Assembly: GCF_049310025.1 (NCBI RefSeq)
Contig: NZ_JBJYKD010000030.1
Location: 1-36,602 of the forward strand
Source: JBJYKD01 sp049310025
GTDB taxonomy: Bacteria; Bacillota; Thermosediminibacteria; Thermosediminibacterales; Tepidanaerobacteraceae
Length of the DNA stretch: 36,602 bases
Direction: 5' to 3'
The notes under the pieces were generated by a model, which made no database searches, was not told the DNA's origin, and saw nothing but the letters and a program-made list of their open reading frames with translations. Position numbers and translations under genes: made by a program. Below, in pieces: positions 7,402 to 16,308 of the stretch. Position 1 is the first letter of the stretch, and each line of letters begins with the position of its first letter.

Positions 7402-9453
7402 TTGAGTTACAGAATCGCTATTGACATTGGTGGTACTTTTACCGATTATGTGGCAATGAATGAAGAAACGGGAGAACTTACCGTAACAAAAGCCTCAAGC
7501 ACCCCGAAAAATTTCGCCGATGGGGTAATGGATGCTATTGAGAAAGGAGGTATATCTTTAGAAGAGGCCAATTATATCGTGCACGGCAGTACAATAGTTA
7601 TAAACGCTTTGACGGAAAGAAAAGGCGCAAAAACGGCGTTAATCACAACAAAGGGCTACAGAGATGTTCTGGAAATAGGCAGGGCAAACAGGACGGATCT
7701 TTATAATTATTATTACACCAAGCCAAAACCATTTGTTCCCAGAATGTACAGATTTGAAGTTGAAGAAAGAATGGATAAAGATGGGAATGTTCTCGTGCCA
7801 CTGAATGAAGAGCAGGTAAAAAACATAGCCGCAAAGTGCAAAAAAGAAGGGATTGAGGCAATAGCGGTATGTCTTCTCCACTCTTATGCCAATTCAGAGC
7901 ATGAAGAAAAAATAAAAGAAATACTGATGAACGAATTGCCCGGTATAGAAATAAGTATCTCTTCGGAAGTGATTAAAGAGTGGCGTGAGTATGAGAGGAC
8001 CAATACAACGGTGTTTAACGCATATGTTAAGCCGGCTGCCAGCAGGTATCTCGACACATTAAAAGAAAGAATGAAAAAAAAGGGTTTGAAAATTGAACCT
8101 TATGCCATGCAATCCAATGGCGGCACAGCCACCTTTGAGATGGCGAAAATTAATCCAATTAATATTATAGAGTCGGGGCCGGTAGGTGGAGTGATAGGCG
8201 CCAATGAACTTGGGAAGATAATAAACGAAAAAAATATCATTACTTTTGATATCGGAGGGACAACTGCAAAAACCTCTTTAATATATAATAACGAAGTGAA
8301 AATTACGACGGATTACAGGCTGGAACAAACTCCGGTTTATTCAGGTTATCCTGTAAAAGCGCCCATCGTTGACATTATAGAAATCGGAGCCGGCGGCGGG
8401 AGCATAGCATGGATTGACTCGGTAGGAAACTTGAAGGTCGGCCCGCGCAGTGCAGGAGCTGACCCGGGACCCGCCTGTTATGACAGGGGAAATATGGAGC
8501 CGACTCTGACGGATGCCAATATGATTGCGGGAAGAATTGATCCTGACAGATTTCTTGGCGGAAAATTCCCGGTTAATATTAAGAAATCTTATGAAGCCGT
8601 AAAGAAAATCGCCGACTATTATAAAATTACCGTAGAAGAAGCGGCAAGAGGGATTATACGTATAGCCAACAACAATATGATGAATGCTTTAAAGCTTGTG
8701 TCGGTCAGGAAGGGTTATGACCCGCGAGAGTTCATTATGGTTGCGATGGGCGGCAACGGCGCCATTCACAGCCCGGCTCTCGGTAAGGAGCTGAAAGTGA
8801 AAAAGATTGTGATACCCAGGTATCCTGCAGTATTTTCGGCATGGGGCATGTTGATGACGGATCTGAGGCAGGACTTTATACAGACCAGGATAACAAAAGC
8901 GTGCGATGATAATATTGAATTGGTAAATGAAATTTATGACGGCATGATTGCTAGAGCCCTTGAACTTTATGAAAATCATGGAATTAAAAAAGAGGATATA
9001 ATCATTGTAAAGTCGGCGGATATAAGGTATGTAGGACAGGAGCATACGGTGAAGACACCCGTTCCTGCCAGTATATTGGGATCCCGGGATATGGTTACAA
9101 TAAGAGATAATTTTGAGAATCTGCACGAACAGTACTATACATTTAAATTGCCGGATTCACCGATAGAATTTGTCAACTTTAATATTACAGCTTTTGGAAA
9201 AGTTAAAAAAGCCGAAATTAAACCGCTTAAAATCACAGGGAGACCGGAAGATGCTGTAAGATGCAGGAATGTGGTAGATTATGACGAATACGGCAAGATA
9301 GAAGTGCCGGTTTATATAAGGGAAAAATTGGGCGCAGGCAGTGAAATAAAAGGCCCGGCCATTGTGGAAGAAGAGACCTCTGTAACAGTGCTTTATCCCG
9401 ACCAAAGGCTATATGTCGATGAATATGGAAACCTGATTATCGAGGAGGCGTAA
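7402..9453 (+). CDS. hyuA: ATP-dependent hydantoinase/oxoprolinase family protein, A subunit
   Basis: This 683-residue protein has the complete HyuA architecture. The N-terminal ATPase lobe starts with AIDIGGTFTDYV (6-17). A second phosphate loop, FDIGGTTAKTSL, lies near residue 289, and GPRSAGADPGPACY lies near 350. A C-terminal HyuA domain ends with ETSVTVLYP. N-methylhydantoinase, 5-oxoprolinase and acetone carboxylase share this fold. They phosphorylate the substrate amide or carbonyl and open or carboxylate it together with a HyuB subunit. HyuB follows 3 bases later, supporting a functional pair. Absence of an acetone carboxylase gamma subunit and presence of a racemase and NCS1 permeases favour hydantoin-like chemistry. 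TTG 7402 has GGGAGG 8 bases upstream and no nearby ATG competes. Confidence 0.93.
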   Translation: MSYRIAIDIGGTFTDYVAMNEETGELTVTKASSTPKNFADGVMDAIEKGGISLEEANYIVHGSTIVINALTERKGAKTALITTKGYRDVLEIGRANRTDLYNYYYTKPKPFVPRMYRFEVEERMDKDGNVLVPLNEEQVKNIAAKCKKEGIEAIAVCLLHSYANSEHEEKIKEILMNELPGIEISISSEVIKEWREYERTNTTVFNAYVKPAASRYLDTLKERMKKKGLKIEPYAMQSNGGTATFEMAKINPINIIESGPVGGVIGANELGKIINEKNIITFDIGGTTAKTSLIYNNEVKITTDYRLEQTPVYSGYPVKAPIVDIIEIGAGGGSIAWIDSVGNLKVGPRSAGADPGPACYDRGNMEPTLTDANMIAGRIDPDRFLGGKFPVNIKKSYEAVKKIADYYKITVEEAARGIIRIANNNMMNALKLVSVRKGYDPREFIMVAMGGNGAIHSPALGKELKVKKIVIPRYPAVFSAWGMLMTDLRQDFIQTRITKACDDNIELVNEIYDGMIARALELYENHGIKKEDIIIVKSADIRYVGQEHTVKTPVPASILGSRDMVTIRDNFENLHEQYYTFKLPDSPIEFVNFNITAFGKVKKAEIKPLKITGRPEDAVRCRNVVDYDEYGKIEVPVYIREKLGAGSEIKGPAIVEEETSVTVLYPDQRLYVDEYGNLIIEEA

Positions 9454-9456
9454 CAC

Positions 9457-11193
9457 ATGGCAAAAGTGGATAAATTTACGCTGGAAAATATAGGCGACGG
9501 TCTTATAGCGGCTGCGGAAGAAATGTTCCTCAGCTGGGGAAGGACAAGTCAGAGTACAATAATTTACGAAGTGCTGGACTATGCCGCGGGATTGACGGAT
9601 GCAAAGGGGGATTTGATAGGCCAGGCGAACGGTGTGACGGGTTTCCTCGGAACGATCACATATTCTGTGAAATCCGTGATAGAAAAATTCGGCTATGATG
9701 GTTTAAACCCCGGCGACATAATCCTGACAAATGACCCTTACAACGGCAGCGGAACACACCTTTGCGATGTTTCCGCCGTAATGCCCATATTTTATAAAGG
9801 CGAGATAATAGCCTTTGCGGCGAACAAAGGCCACTGGAATGAGATCGGCGGGAAATCACTGGGGAGCTGGTCGACGAATGCCACAGAAATATATCAGGAA
9901 GGATTGCAGTTTCCAATCATCAAGGTATATGAGCAGGGGAAATTGAATGAAGCTGTAAGAGACATGATTGAGGCTAATGTAAGGACTCCTGAGATGACTC
10001 TGGGAGATCTGTATGCACAGACCGCGTCTTTAAGGGTTGCAGAAAAGAGGATAATCGAACTGGTTGAAAGATACGGCAAGGAATCGGTTCTTGAAAGCAT
10101 TCGAATGATGATGGAAAATGGGGAAAAACTTGCAAAACAGGAGCTAAAAAAGCTGCCCCACGGGACCTTCGAAGCGGATGGTTATATAGATACGGAATCA
10201 AATAATATTGAAGATGTATATATAAAAGCTAAAGTTACAATAGACGACGACAACTTCATAATTGACCTGACCGGTTCAGGTTCCCAGGTGCCCGCGCCGA
10301 TAAACTGCACAAAATACGGAGCCTACTCTGCGGCAAGGGTTGTCTACAGGGCTATCGTCTGCCCGCATGCCGAAGCAAACGAAGGGTTTTACAAACCATT
10401 GAAAGTAATAGTTCCTGACGGCACGGTTTTTTCGGCGGTAAGGCCGGCGCCTGTCTCATGCAACTGGGAGGCTTTCTCCCATTTAACGGATCTGGTGGCT
10501 AAAGCTTTGGCGCCTTATGCGCCGGAAAGAGTCACGGCGGGCCATTTTTTGAGTATAATCGGCACCATAGTTGGCGGTATAGACGACAGGACAAAAGAGC
10601 CTTTCGTGCTGTGCGAACCTCAAGCAGGAGGTTGGGGGGCGGGGATAAATAAAGATGGAGAGAGCGGTCTGGTAGCCATAGACGACGGTGAAACTTATAT
10701 CATACCAACCGAAGTGGCGGAAACCCGTTATCCCATACTGGTGGAACAATATGCTTTGAATTTAAACAGCGGTGACGGCAAGTATAGAGGCGGATTCGGA
10801 CTTATAAGAGATTACAGGATATTGAATTCAAATGCGGAACTCACAACGATTGCGAGCAGGTACAGGCACCTTCCGTGGGGAGTAAACGGCGGAGGTCCGG
10901 GTTCCAACAATAAAGTGCAGGTTTTTTGCAATGGTCAAATGATTGAAAAAGCCACTTTTTCAAACTTCCCTTTGAAGAAGAATGATTTGATCAGGTTTAT
11001 TTCCGGTGGCGGCGGTGGTTATGGCGATCCGCTTGAAAGAGAGCCTCAGATGGTGCTGGAAGATGTTCTAAACGAATACATTACGGTGGAAAAAGCGCTG
11101 AAAGTATATGGTGTCGTTATAGAAGAAAAAGATGGCTCACTGGTTGTCAATATGGAGGAAACTGAGAAAGTCAGGCGGCGGATGAAGAAGTAA
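9457..11193 (+). CDS. hyuB: ATP-dependent hydantoinase/oxoprolinase family protein, B subunit
   Basis: The 578-residue product matches HyuB over its full length. It has the N-terminal segment EMFLSWGRTSQS, the hallmark NDPYNGSGTHLCDV (about 91-104), a central VSCNWEAFSHL segment, and a Gly-rich C-terminus RFISGGGGGYGDPLER typical of the family. HyuB carries the ring-hydrolysing or carboxylating site and works in a complex with HyuA in the cytoplasm. GGAGG lies 9 bases before the ATG, and the gene begins just after the hyuA stop. This is the only HyuB in the window although there are two HyuA-like proteins. The substrate (hydantoin, N-methylhydantoin, oxoproline or a related lactam) cannot be fixed. 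Confidence 0.93.
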   Translation: MAKVDKFTLENIGDGLIAAAEEMFLSWGRTSQSTIIYEVLDYAAGLTDAKGDLIGQANGVTGFLGTITYSVKSVIEKFGYDGLNPGDIILTNDPYNGSGTHLCDVSAVMPIFYKGEIIAFAANKGHWNEIGGKSLGSWSTNATEIYQEGLQFPIIKVYEQGKLNEAVRDMIEANVRTPEMTLGDLYAQTASLRVAEKRIIELVERYGKESVLESIRMMMENGEKLAKQELKKLPHGTFEADGYIDTESNNIEDVYIKAKVTIDDDNFIIDLTGSGSQVPAPINCTKYGAYSAARVVYRAIVCPHAEANEGFYKPLKVIVPDGTVFSAVRPAPVSCNWEAFSHLTDLVAKALAPYAPERVTAGHFLSIIGTIVGGIDDRTKEPFVLCEPQAGGWGAGINKDGESGLVAIDDGETYIIPTEVAETRYPILVEQYALNLNSGDGKYRGGFGLIRDYRILNSNAELTTIASRYRHLPWGVNGGGPGSNNKVQVFCNGQMIEKATFSNFPLKKNDLIRFISGGGGGYGDPLEREPQMVLEDVLNEYITVEKALKVYGVVIEEKDGSLVVNMEETEKVRRRMKK

Positions 11194-11231
11194 GAGCCTC
11201 CGACTTTATAAGATCTTTAGTTATTGAATAA

Positions 11232-11280
11232 GCAGGCTGCCGTGGTAAATCAATTACGGGCAGCCTGCAATTATTGTTAT
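11232..11280 (+). terminator. Terminator after hyuB
   Basis: GCAGGCTGCC (11232-11241) pairs perfectly with GGCAGCCTGC (11259-11268). The stem is followed by an AT-rich tail (AATTATTGTTAT) rather than a pure T run. It separates hyuAB from the racemase operon. Confidence 0.65.
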
Positions 11281-11348
11281 CTTTATGCGACAAAAAATCT
11301 TCATTTTTTTGTTGTTTAGAGATATGGCTTTGAGTAATTTAAAAAAAT

Positions 11349-11354
11349 TATAAT
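11349..11354 (+). promoter_or_regulatory. Candidate -10 element before the racemase gene
   Basis: TATAAT lies 43 bases before the ATG at 11392 in the 198-base gap after the hyuB terminator. The best -35-like sequences (TTGAGT at 11330-11335) are too close at 13 bases, so only the -10 match and its position support the call. Confidence 0.3.
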
Positions 11355-11391
11355 AAAATCATTAGATTTTTGGAAGGAGGGATTTTGCAGC

Positions 11392-12165
11392 ATGTCTAAA
11401 ATTTTATGGATTAACCCTGTGGGCGCTGATGATTTCGATAAGCCTATTAAAGAGGCGCTGGATGAAATTAAACAGCCTCAAACTCAGGTGGATGTGGTTT
11501 CTTTAAAAAGGGGTCCCAGACACCTTGAGTACAGGTATTATGAAGCGCTTGTGATCCCCGAAACGCTGCATCTGATAAAACAGGCCGAAAAGGACGGTTA
11601 TGATGCCGCCGTAATCGGCTGCTTTTATGACCCGGGGCTTCACGATGCTAGAGAAATAGTGGAAAAAATGGTGGTCACCGCTCCGGCCGAAGCGTGCATG
11701 CATATTGCGGCGACTCTCGGGCACAAATTTTCTATCATAGTTGGAAGGGACAAATGGATTCCGCAGATGATGGACAATGTGGTATTAAACGGCCTGAAAG
11801 ACAAACTGGCATCATTCAAATCTCTCGGCCTTGGAGTTTACGATTTTCATGCCGATGAAAAAGTCACAGTACAAAAGCTTAAAGATGCGGCAAAGGAAGC
11901 GGTGGAAAAGGACGGGGCCGAAGCCATCATACTCGGCTGCACGATACAGTTCGGATTTTATAAAGAACTTCAGGAGTATGTAAAGGTCCCGGTGATTGAT
12001 GCCATTATCGGGCCTTTCAAATATGCGGAATTTCTTGTGGAACTGAAAGACAAATTCGGATGGCTCCACAGCAAGAAATACGGCTTCGAAACGCCGCCGC
12101 TTTTTGAAATTAACCAGTGGGAGCTGGAAAAACAATACGGTATTAAAGGATTATGGGACAAATAA
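11392..12165 (+). CDS. Asp/Glu/hydantoin racemase family protein
   Basis: This 257-residue protein fits the aspartate/glutamate/hydantoin racemase superfamily, which uses two cysteines as acid and base in a cofactor-free inversion. Both are present: Cys77 in VIGCFYDPG and Cys183 in ILGCTIQFG. The N-terminal KILWINPVG resembles hydantoin racemases (HyuE) more than glutamate racemases. HyuE-type enzymes interconvert D- and L-5-monosubstituted hydantoins so that stereospecific ring opening can proceed to completion. It heads a five- to six-gene operon with close spacing (12 bases to the next gene). AAGGAGGG lies before the ATG. Other superfamily members include arylmalonate decarboxylase and maleate isomerase; the paired cysteines leave both open in principle, but context favours racemisation. 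Confidence 0.85.
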   Translation: MSKILWINPVGADDFDKPIKEALDEIKQPQTQVDVVSLKRGPRHLEYRYYEALVIPETLHLIKQAEKDGYDAAVIGCFYDPGLHDAREIVEKMVVTAPAEACMHIAATLGHKFSIIVGRDKWIPQMMDNVVLNGLKDKLASFKSLGLGVYDFHADEKVTVQKLKDAAKEAVEKDGAEAIILGCTIQFGFYKELQEYVKVPVIDAIIGPFKYAEFLVELKDKFGWLHSKKYGFETPPLFEINQWELEKQYGIKGLWDK

Positions 12166-12177
12166 GGAGGAAGAACT

Positions 12178-13773
12178 ATGGCAAAAGATGTAAGAATTGG
12201 ATTTGATGTCGGCGGGACTTTTACCGACGGCGTAATGCTCAGGGGCAAAGAGGTTCTGGCAAAGGCAAAAGCCCTCACCACCGATGATGTTACTACGGGA
12301 ATCATAAATGCTCTGGATGTTTTGCTAAAAACCAAAAAAGCCGAAGTTTCTGAGATAAGCCTGGTATCGCTGGGAACAACCCACACCACCAATGCAATTA
12401 TCGAAAGGAAAAATCTGAATAAAGTTGGTATTTTCAGGCTGGGGGCACCAGCCACCACCGCCATTCCACCTCTTACGGGCTGGCCGGAGGATTTGAAGGC
12501 CGCCATCGGTGGAGTCGATAATATATTCATTATCCGCGGAGGAAAAGAGTACGACGGAAGAGACATTGTTCCCCTCGATGAAGAGGCGATAAGAAGCGCG
12601 TGCGGGAAAATCAAGGGCAAAGTCGATTCTATAGCCATAACCGGCGTCTTTTCTCCCATGATCCCCGACCAGGAAGAAAGGGCGGCGGAAATCATAAGAG
12701 AAGAACTGGGAGACATACCGATTACCCTTTCAAACCATATTGCTTCCATATCTCTCCTGGAGAGAGAAAACTCCACTATTTTAAACGCGTCGGTCATTAC
12801 CGTGATGAGAAAGGCTGTGGAAGCCCTTAAAAGGGCCGCAAAGGAGCGCGGCATTGAGGCGCCTCTTTTTATAGTGCAGAATGACGGGACGGTCATGTCT
12901 GCGGATTACGCGGTGAATTATCCTATTTTCACAGTGGCGTCCGGGCCTGCGGCCAGTGTCAGAGGTGCGGTTTATCTTTCCGGCATCGATAATGGTGTTG
13001 TGGTAGACATAGGCGGGACTTCAACGGACGTTGCGTATATAGTAAACGGATTCCCGAGAGAATCTTCAATAACGGTAACGATCGGCGGCGTTAAGACAAA
13101 TATAAGGTGCCCGGACCTTATGTCCATAGCTCTTGGCGGCGGAACAATAGTGAAGACGAAAGGCAACGAGGTTATAGCCCACGGCCCCGAGAGCGTCGGA
13201 TATAACCTGGTCAAATTGGGCAAGTCTTTCGGCGGCCCGATAATTACAACCCATGATATTGCAGTGGCCAAGGGAATACTCGACAGAAAACTCGACATAT
13301 TTGACACGGACTTTGCGCCTCATATTGATAAGGTCAAAGCTTTAGACAGAAACCTTGTAGAGGCTGCGTATAATAAGATAAAGAATACTCTTGAAGTGGC
13401 CGTAGACCAGATGAAGACGGTGGCCGGCGATGTCAAGGCCATTTTCGTGGGCGGCGGCGCCCTTGTGGTGCCCAGGGAGAACCTTGAAGGTATATCGGAG
13501 GTCGTAATGCCGCCTCACTTCGAGGTTTGCGGTGCGATAGGCACAACGATTGCCGAAATTGGAGCATATGCCGAAGGCGTGGCGGACCTGGAGGTCGAGG
13601 ATAGGGATGCCGCTATCAGTAAAGTAATTGAAAAGGCAAAAGACGAAGCGGAAAAAGCCGGAGCCATTCGCGATACCGTGGAAGTGCTGGATGTGGAAGA
13701 GATTCCGTTTGCATACATGCCCGGAAAACGCGAAAAGATACGCATCAGGGTAAAAGGGAAAATATTCGAATAA
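12178..13773 (+). CDS. Short hydantoinase/oxoprolinase A-like ATPase
   Basis: The 531-residue protein shares the HyuA ATPase fold: GFDVGGTFTDG at 8-18, ASGPAASVRGA near 243, VVDIGGTSTDVAY near 279 and IFVGGGALVVP near 422. It is about 150 residues shorter than the HyuA at 7402 and lacks most of its C-terminal domain. Short HyuA-like proteins of this length commonly sit next to DUF917 proteins, as here (15 bases upstream of the first DUF917 gene), and may act with them instead of with HyuB. No second hyuB is present. The activity is uncertain: ATP-dependent activation of a lactam or carbonyl is the family expectation, not shown here. Confidence 0.85.
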   Translation: MAKDVRIGFDVGGTFTDGVMLRGKEVLAKAKALTTDDVTTGIINALDVLLKTKKAEVSEISLVSLGTTHTTNAIIERKNLNKVGIFRLGAPATTAIPPLTGWPEDLKAAIGGVDNIFIIRGGKEYDGRDIVPLDEEAIRSACGKIKGKVDSIAITGVFSPMIPDQEERAAEIIREELGDIPITLSNHIASISLLERENSTILNASVITVMRKAVEALKRAAKERGIEAPLFIVQNDGTVMSADYAVNYPIFTVASGPAASVRGAVYLSGIDNGVVVDIGGTSTDVAYIVNGFPRESSITVTIGGVKTNIRCPDLMSIALGGGTIVKTKGNEVIAHGPESVGYNLVKLGKSFGGPIITTHDIAVAKGILDRKLDIFDTDFAPHIDKVKALDRNLVEAAYNKIKNTLEVAVDQMKTVAGDVKAIFVGGGALVVPRENLEGISEVVMPPHFEVCGAIGTTIAEIGAYAEGVADLEVEDRDAAISKVIEKAKDEAEKAGAIRDTVEVLDVEEIPFAYMPGKREKIRIRVKGKIFE

Positions 13774-13788
13774 GGAGGCGGAAAACAA

Positions 13789-14961
13789 ATGTCGAAAAAA
13801 GTCTTCGAGACACTGGAAAAATGGGGAATTAAAAACTATAAAATCATAGATAAGCAGGCAATAAAAGAAATCACTCTCGGAGCATCCATCCTTGCTACTG
13901 GCGGCGGAGGAGACCCCGAGATAGGCCTTCTATGGGCATATAAAGTGCTGGATGAAGGCAAGACCGTGGTAATGGTTGATCCGATGGACATACCCGATGA
14001 TATTCTGGTGGCGAGCCCCGCCTGCCTGGGCGCACCTGTGGTACTTACCGAAAAGCCGCCGTCCTATGATGTGTTGAATAATGCCATAAGAAAACTCGAG
14101 CAGTACTGGGGAAAGAAACTTGGGGCGACGATTCCGATTGAATGCGGAGGAGTGAATTCCACCGTCGCTTATGCGGCCGCGGGAGAATTTGAAGTCCCGG
14201 TGATCGACGTAGACGGTATGAACAGGGCCTTTCCCGAGCTTCAGATGACCTCATGGGTTACAAACGGAGTAAATGCCTCCCCTACGGTTTCCTGTGACGA
14301 CAGGGGCAATGTCACGGTAATTGATACCGGCGATGACAACAAGATGGCCGAAAATATCGCACGGCGTGCCGCCATGGCCTACGGCGGTATTTCCTGGATT
14401 GCGACATACCCCATGACGGGAAAACAGGTCAAGGAAGCTTCTATTTTAAATTCCCAGAGCATTGCTTGGGAATTGGGTAAAGCCGTTTACAGGGCGAGAG
14501 AAAAGCACCTGGACCCCGTGAAGGAAATGCTCGACAGCCTGAAGGCTACGAGAAACGTGACGGGAATGAAGGTGTTCAAAGGCAAGATAGTGGATATTTC
14601 CAGGGAATTCGGCGGGGAGTCGACAAAAGGCTTCAGCCTGGGCAGAATAAAAATGGACGGGCTTGACGAATATAAGGGAAGCGTGGCGGAAATCGACTTT
14701 CAAAATGAATGGCTTGTTTTGAGGATAGACGGAAGGATAAGGTGCCTGCCGCCGGATCTGATTGCCATAGTGGATTCCGAAACAGGGGAACCGATTCGCA
14801 CCGATATAATGAAATACGGCTACAGAGGTTCCATCATACTCATTCCCGCCCACGAAAGGATGAGGACCCCTAAAGGAATACAGCTGTTCGGGCCCAGGTA
14901 TTTTGGCTACGACATGGATTACGTTCCTGTGGAAGAGCTGAATAAGGAGGTGGCGAAATAA
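13789..14961 (+). CDS. DUF917 (S-methyl-thiohydantoin desulfurase family) protein, copy 1
   Basis: This 390-residue protein matches the DUF917 family over its whole length: a signature LATGGGGDPEIG (about 36-46), GAPVVLTEKPP near 85, ECGGVNS near 118, and a C-terminal domain with VDSETGEPIRTD near 325 and FGPRYFGY near 370. As I recall, the Pfam name now derives from S-methyl-thiohydantoin desulfurase, an enzyme of thiohydantoin breakdown; most members are uncharacterised and co-occur with HyuA-like genes. The neighbours (racemase, HyuA-like ATPase, M24 hydrolase) agree with a role on a hydantoin-type ring. AAGGAGG lies 9 bases before the ATG. It is closely related to the DUF917 protein at 16309. 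Cytoplasmic; no signal peptide. Confidence 0.88.
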   Translation: MSKKVFETLEKWGIKNYKIIDKQAIKEITLGASILATGGGGDPEIGLLWAYKVLDEGKTVVMVDPMDIPDDILVASPACLGAPVVLTEKPPSYDVLNNAIRKLEQYWGKKLGATIPIECGGVNSTVAYAAAGEFEVPVIDVDGMNRAFPELQMTSWVTNGVNASPTVSCDDRGNVTVIDTGDDNKMAENIARRAAMAYGGISWIATYPMTGKQVKEASILNSQSIAWELGKAVYRAREKHLDPVKEMLDSLKATRNVTGMKVFKGKIVDISREFGGESTKGFSLGRIKMDGLDEYKGSVAEIDFQNEWLVLRIDGRIRCLPPDLIAIVDSETGEPIRTDIMKYGYRGSIILIPAHERMRTPKGIQLFGPRYFGYDMDYVPVEELNKEVAK

Positions 14962-15212
14962 TGGCTGGCAGCTTTAATGAAACGGAAAAAGCCATCATAA
15001 AGTTCCTGAAAGAAAACCCCTACAGCGAGAGAAAAGCCGTTATCGAGGCACTTTCGGGCATGCCGGGATTGGAAGAATCTCTGGAAAAACTTGCAAATGA
15101 TATGGTGTTGATAGAACTCACCGGGCCAACGGAATCAAGCCTGGAATCCAGGGTGCCGAAGAAGATATACATGATAAATCCCGAAAAAGAAAGTGAATTA
15201 GAAGGGATATAA
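14961..15212 (+). CDS. Small winged-helix-like protein of unknown function
   Basis: The 83-residue product starts on the last base of the preceding stop codon (TAATG) and ends one base before the next start, so it is firmly in the operon. GGAGGTGG lies about 10 bases upstream. The sequence suggests three helices (about 7-17, 21-29 and 34-45) followed by a two-strand wing (MVLIELTG and KKIYMINP). This is the layout of a winged helix. I do not recognise a named family. It could be a small DNA-binding protein or an accessory protein for the adjacent enzymes. Confidence 0.7.
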   Translation: MAGSFNETEKAIIKFLKENPYSERKAVIEALSGMPGLEESLEKLANDMVLIELTGPTESSLESRVPKKIYMINPEKESELEGI

Positions 15213-15213
15213 A

Positions 15214-16299
15214 ATGAATTTTAAAGGGCGCGTGGATAAATTAATCGGGCTTTTACGGGAAAAGGGTCTGGATGCGGTAATTCTGGGAGACAGAGCCAAT
15301 GTGAGGTATTTTAGCGGTATCCGGTTTAATACCGCATCCTTTTCCATCCTTTTTGTCTCTAAAAACGGCGATGTGGTGCTTTTGACGGCCGTTCTCGACT
15401 ATAACAGGGTAAAAAGGAATTGCTGGATAAAAGATATCAGAAAGTTTCCGGAGGACGACCCGAATTATTTAAACCCGCTGAAACAACTGCTTCACGGCAG
15501 AAATATAAAGCGCGTGGGCGTTGAATTTTCAAACGTTACAGTGGAGAGAGAAAATTTAATAAGAGAGGTAACGAACGCCGAACTGATAAACATTGAAAAC
15601 GATCTTTTAAGGCTCAGAATGGTTAAAGACACGGAAGAAATTGAAATCATAAGGGCTGCAGCAAAAATAGCGGAAAAAGCCATGATTAAAGCCGTGGAGA
15701 GCATAAGAGAGGGAATTAGGGAATATGAAGTATCCGCCGTTGCCCAGGACGTGATGATGAGAGAAGGGGCGGAAGGGTTGTCCTTTGAACCTTTTGTCAT
15801 GTCCGGGGAGAACGCATGGCTCCCGCAGCGGTTTTCTTCAGACAAAGAACTTAAAAAAGGTGAACTTGTTCTTTTCGACATGGGATGTGTCTACAGGGGT
15901 TATTGCTCCGATATCACCAGGACGTTTTCCCTTGGAGGACTTTCCGACGAACAAAAACACCTTTTTCGGGTGGCTTATGAAGCTCAACAGAAAGCCATAG
16001 AGGCCGTGAAGCCGGGGGTGGCTGCGGAGGATATTGATAAAGCCGCCAGAGATTACATCACGCAGAAAGGGTACGGCGACTATTTTCCCCACCTTACAGG
16101 TCATGGCCTGGGCCTTAGCATTCATGAAATGCCGATAGTGGATGTGGGAAGTAAAATTTTGCTGGAACCGGGAATGATATTTACCGTTGAACCAGGCGTA
16201 TATGTGGAAGGTCTTGGAGCGGCCCGGGTAGAAGACATGGTGCTTGTAACAGACAGCGGATATGAACTATTAACAAATGCTCCTCGAGAGCTGGTTTAG
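15214..16299 (+). CDS. M24-family metallohydrolase (Xaa-Pro peptidase fold), copy 2
   Basis: The 361-residue product has the same two-domain layout as the enzyme at 6189, with all five metal ligands: Asp222, Asp233 (CSDITRT), His297 (GHGLGLSIHE), Glu326 (VEPG) and Glu340 (RVED). The N-terminal domain (1-125) contains ANVRYFSGIRF, typical of prolidase-like members. A dinuclear metal hydrolase acting on an amide or iminopeptide bond is expected. It sits between the small winged-helix-like gene and a DUF917 gene with essentially no spacing, so the three are likely translated together. Two M24 copies in one island suggest two related cleavage steps or two substrates. It is clearly diverged from copy 1. 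Confidence 0.88.
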   Translation: MNFKGRVDKLIGLLREKGLDAVILGDRANVRYFSGIRFNTASFSILFVSKNGDVVLLTAVLDYNRVKRNCWIKDIRKFPEDDPNYLNPLKQLLHGRNIKRVGVEFSNVTVERENLIREVTNAELINIENDLLRLRMVKDTEEIEIIRAAAKIAEKAMIKAVESIREGIREYEVSAVAQDVMMREGAEGLSFEPFVMSGENAWLPQRFSSDKELKKGELVLFDMGCVYRGYCSDITRTFSLGGLSDEQKHLFRVAYEAQQKAIEAVKPGVAAEDIDKAARDYITQKGYGDYFPHLTGHGLGLSIHEMPIVDVGSKILLEPGMIFTVEPGVYVEGLGAARVEDMVLVTDSGYELLTNAPRELV

Positions 16300-16308
16300 G
16301 TGATGAAT

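Noticed and set aside
7402..11193. Acetone carboxylase alpha and beta subunits
   Set aside because: No gamma subunit gene is present, and the racemase, permeases and DUF917 genes favour a hydantoin-type substrate, though the fold is shared.
11970..12896. 308-codon open frame on the minus strand
   Set aside because: It lies entirely across the racemase and short HyuA genes, has low-complexity Ser/Pro-rich sequence, no family resemblance and no ribosome binding site.
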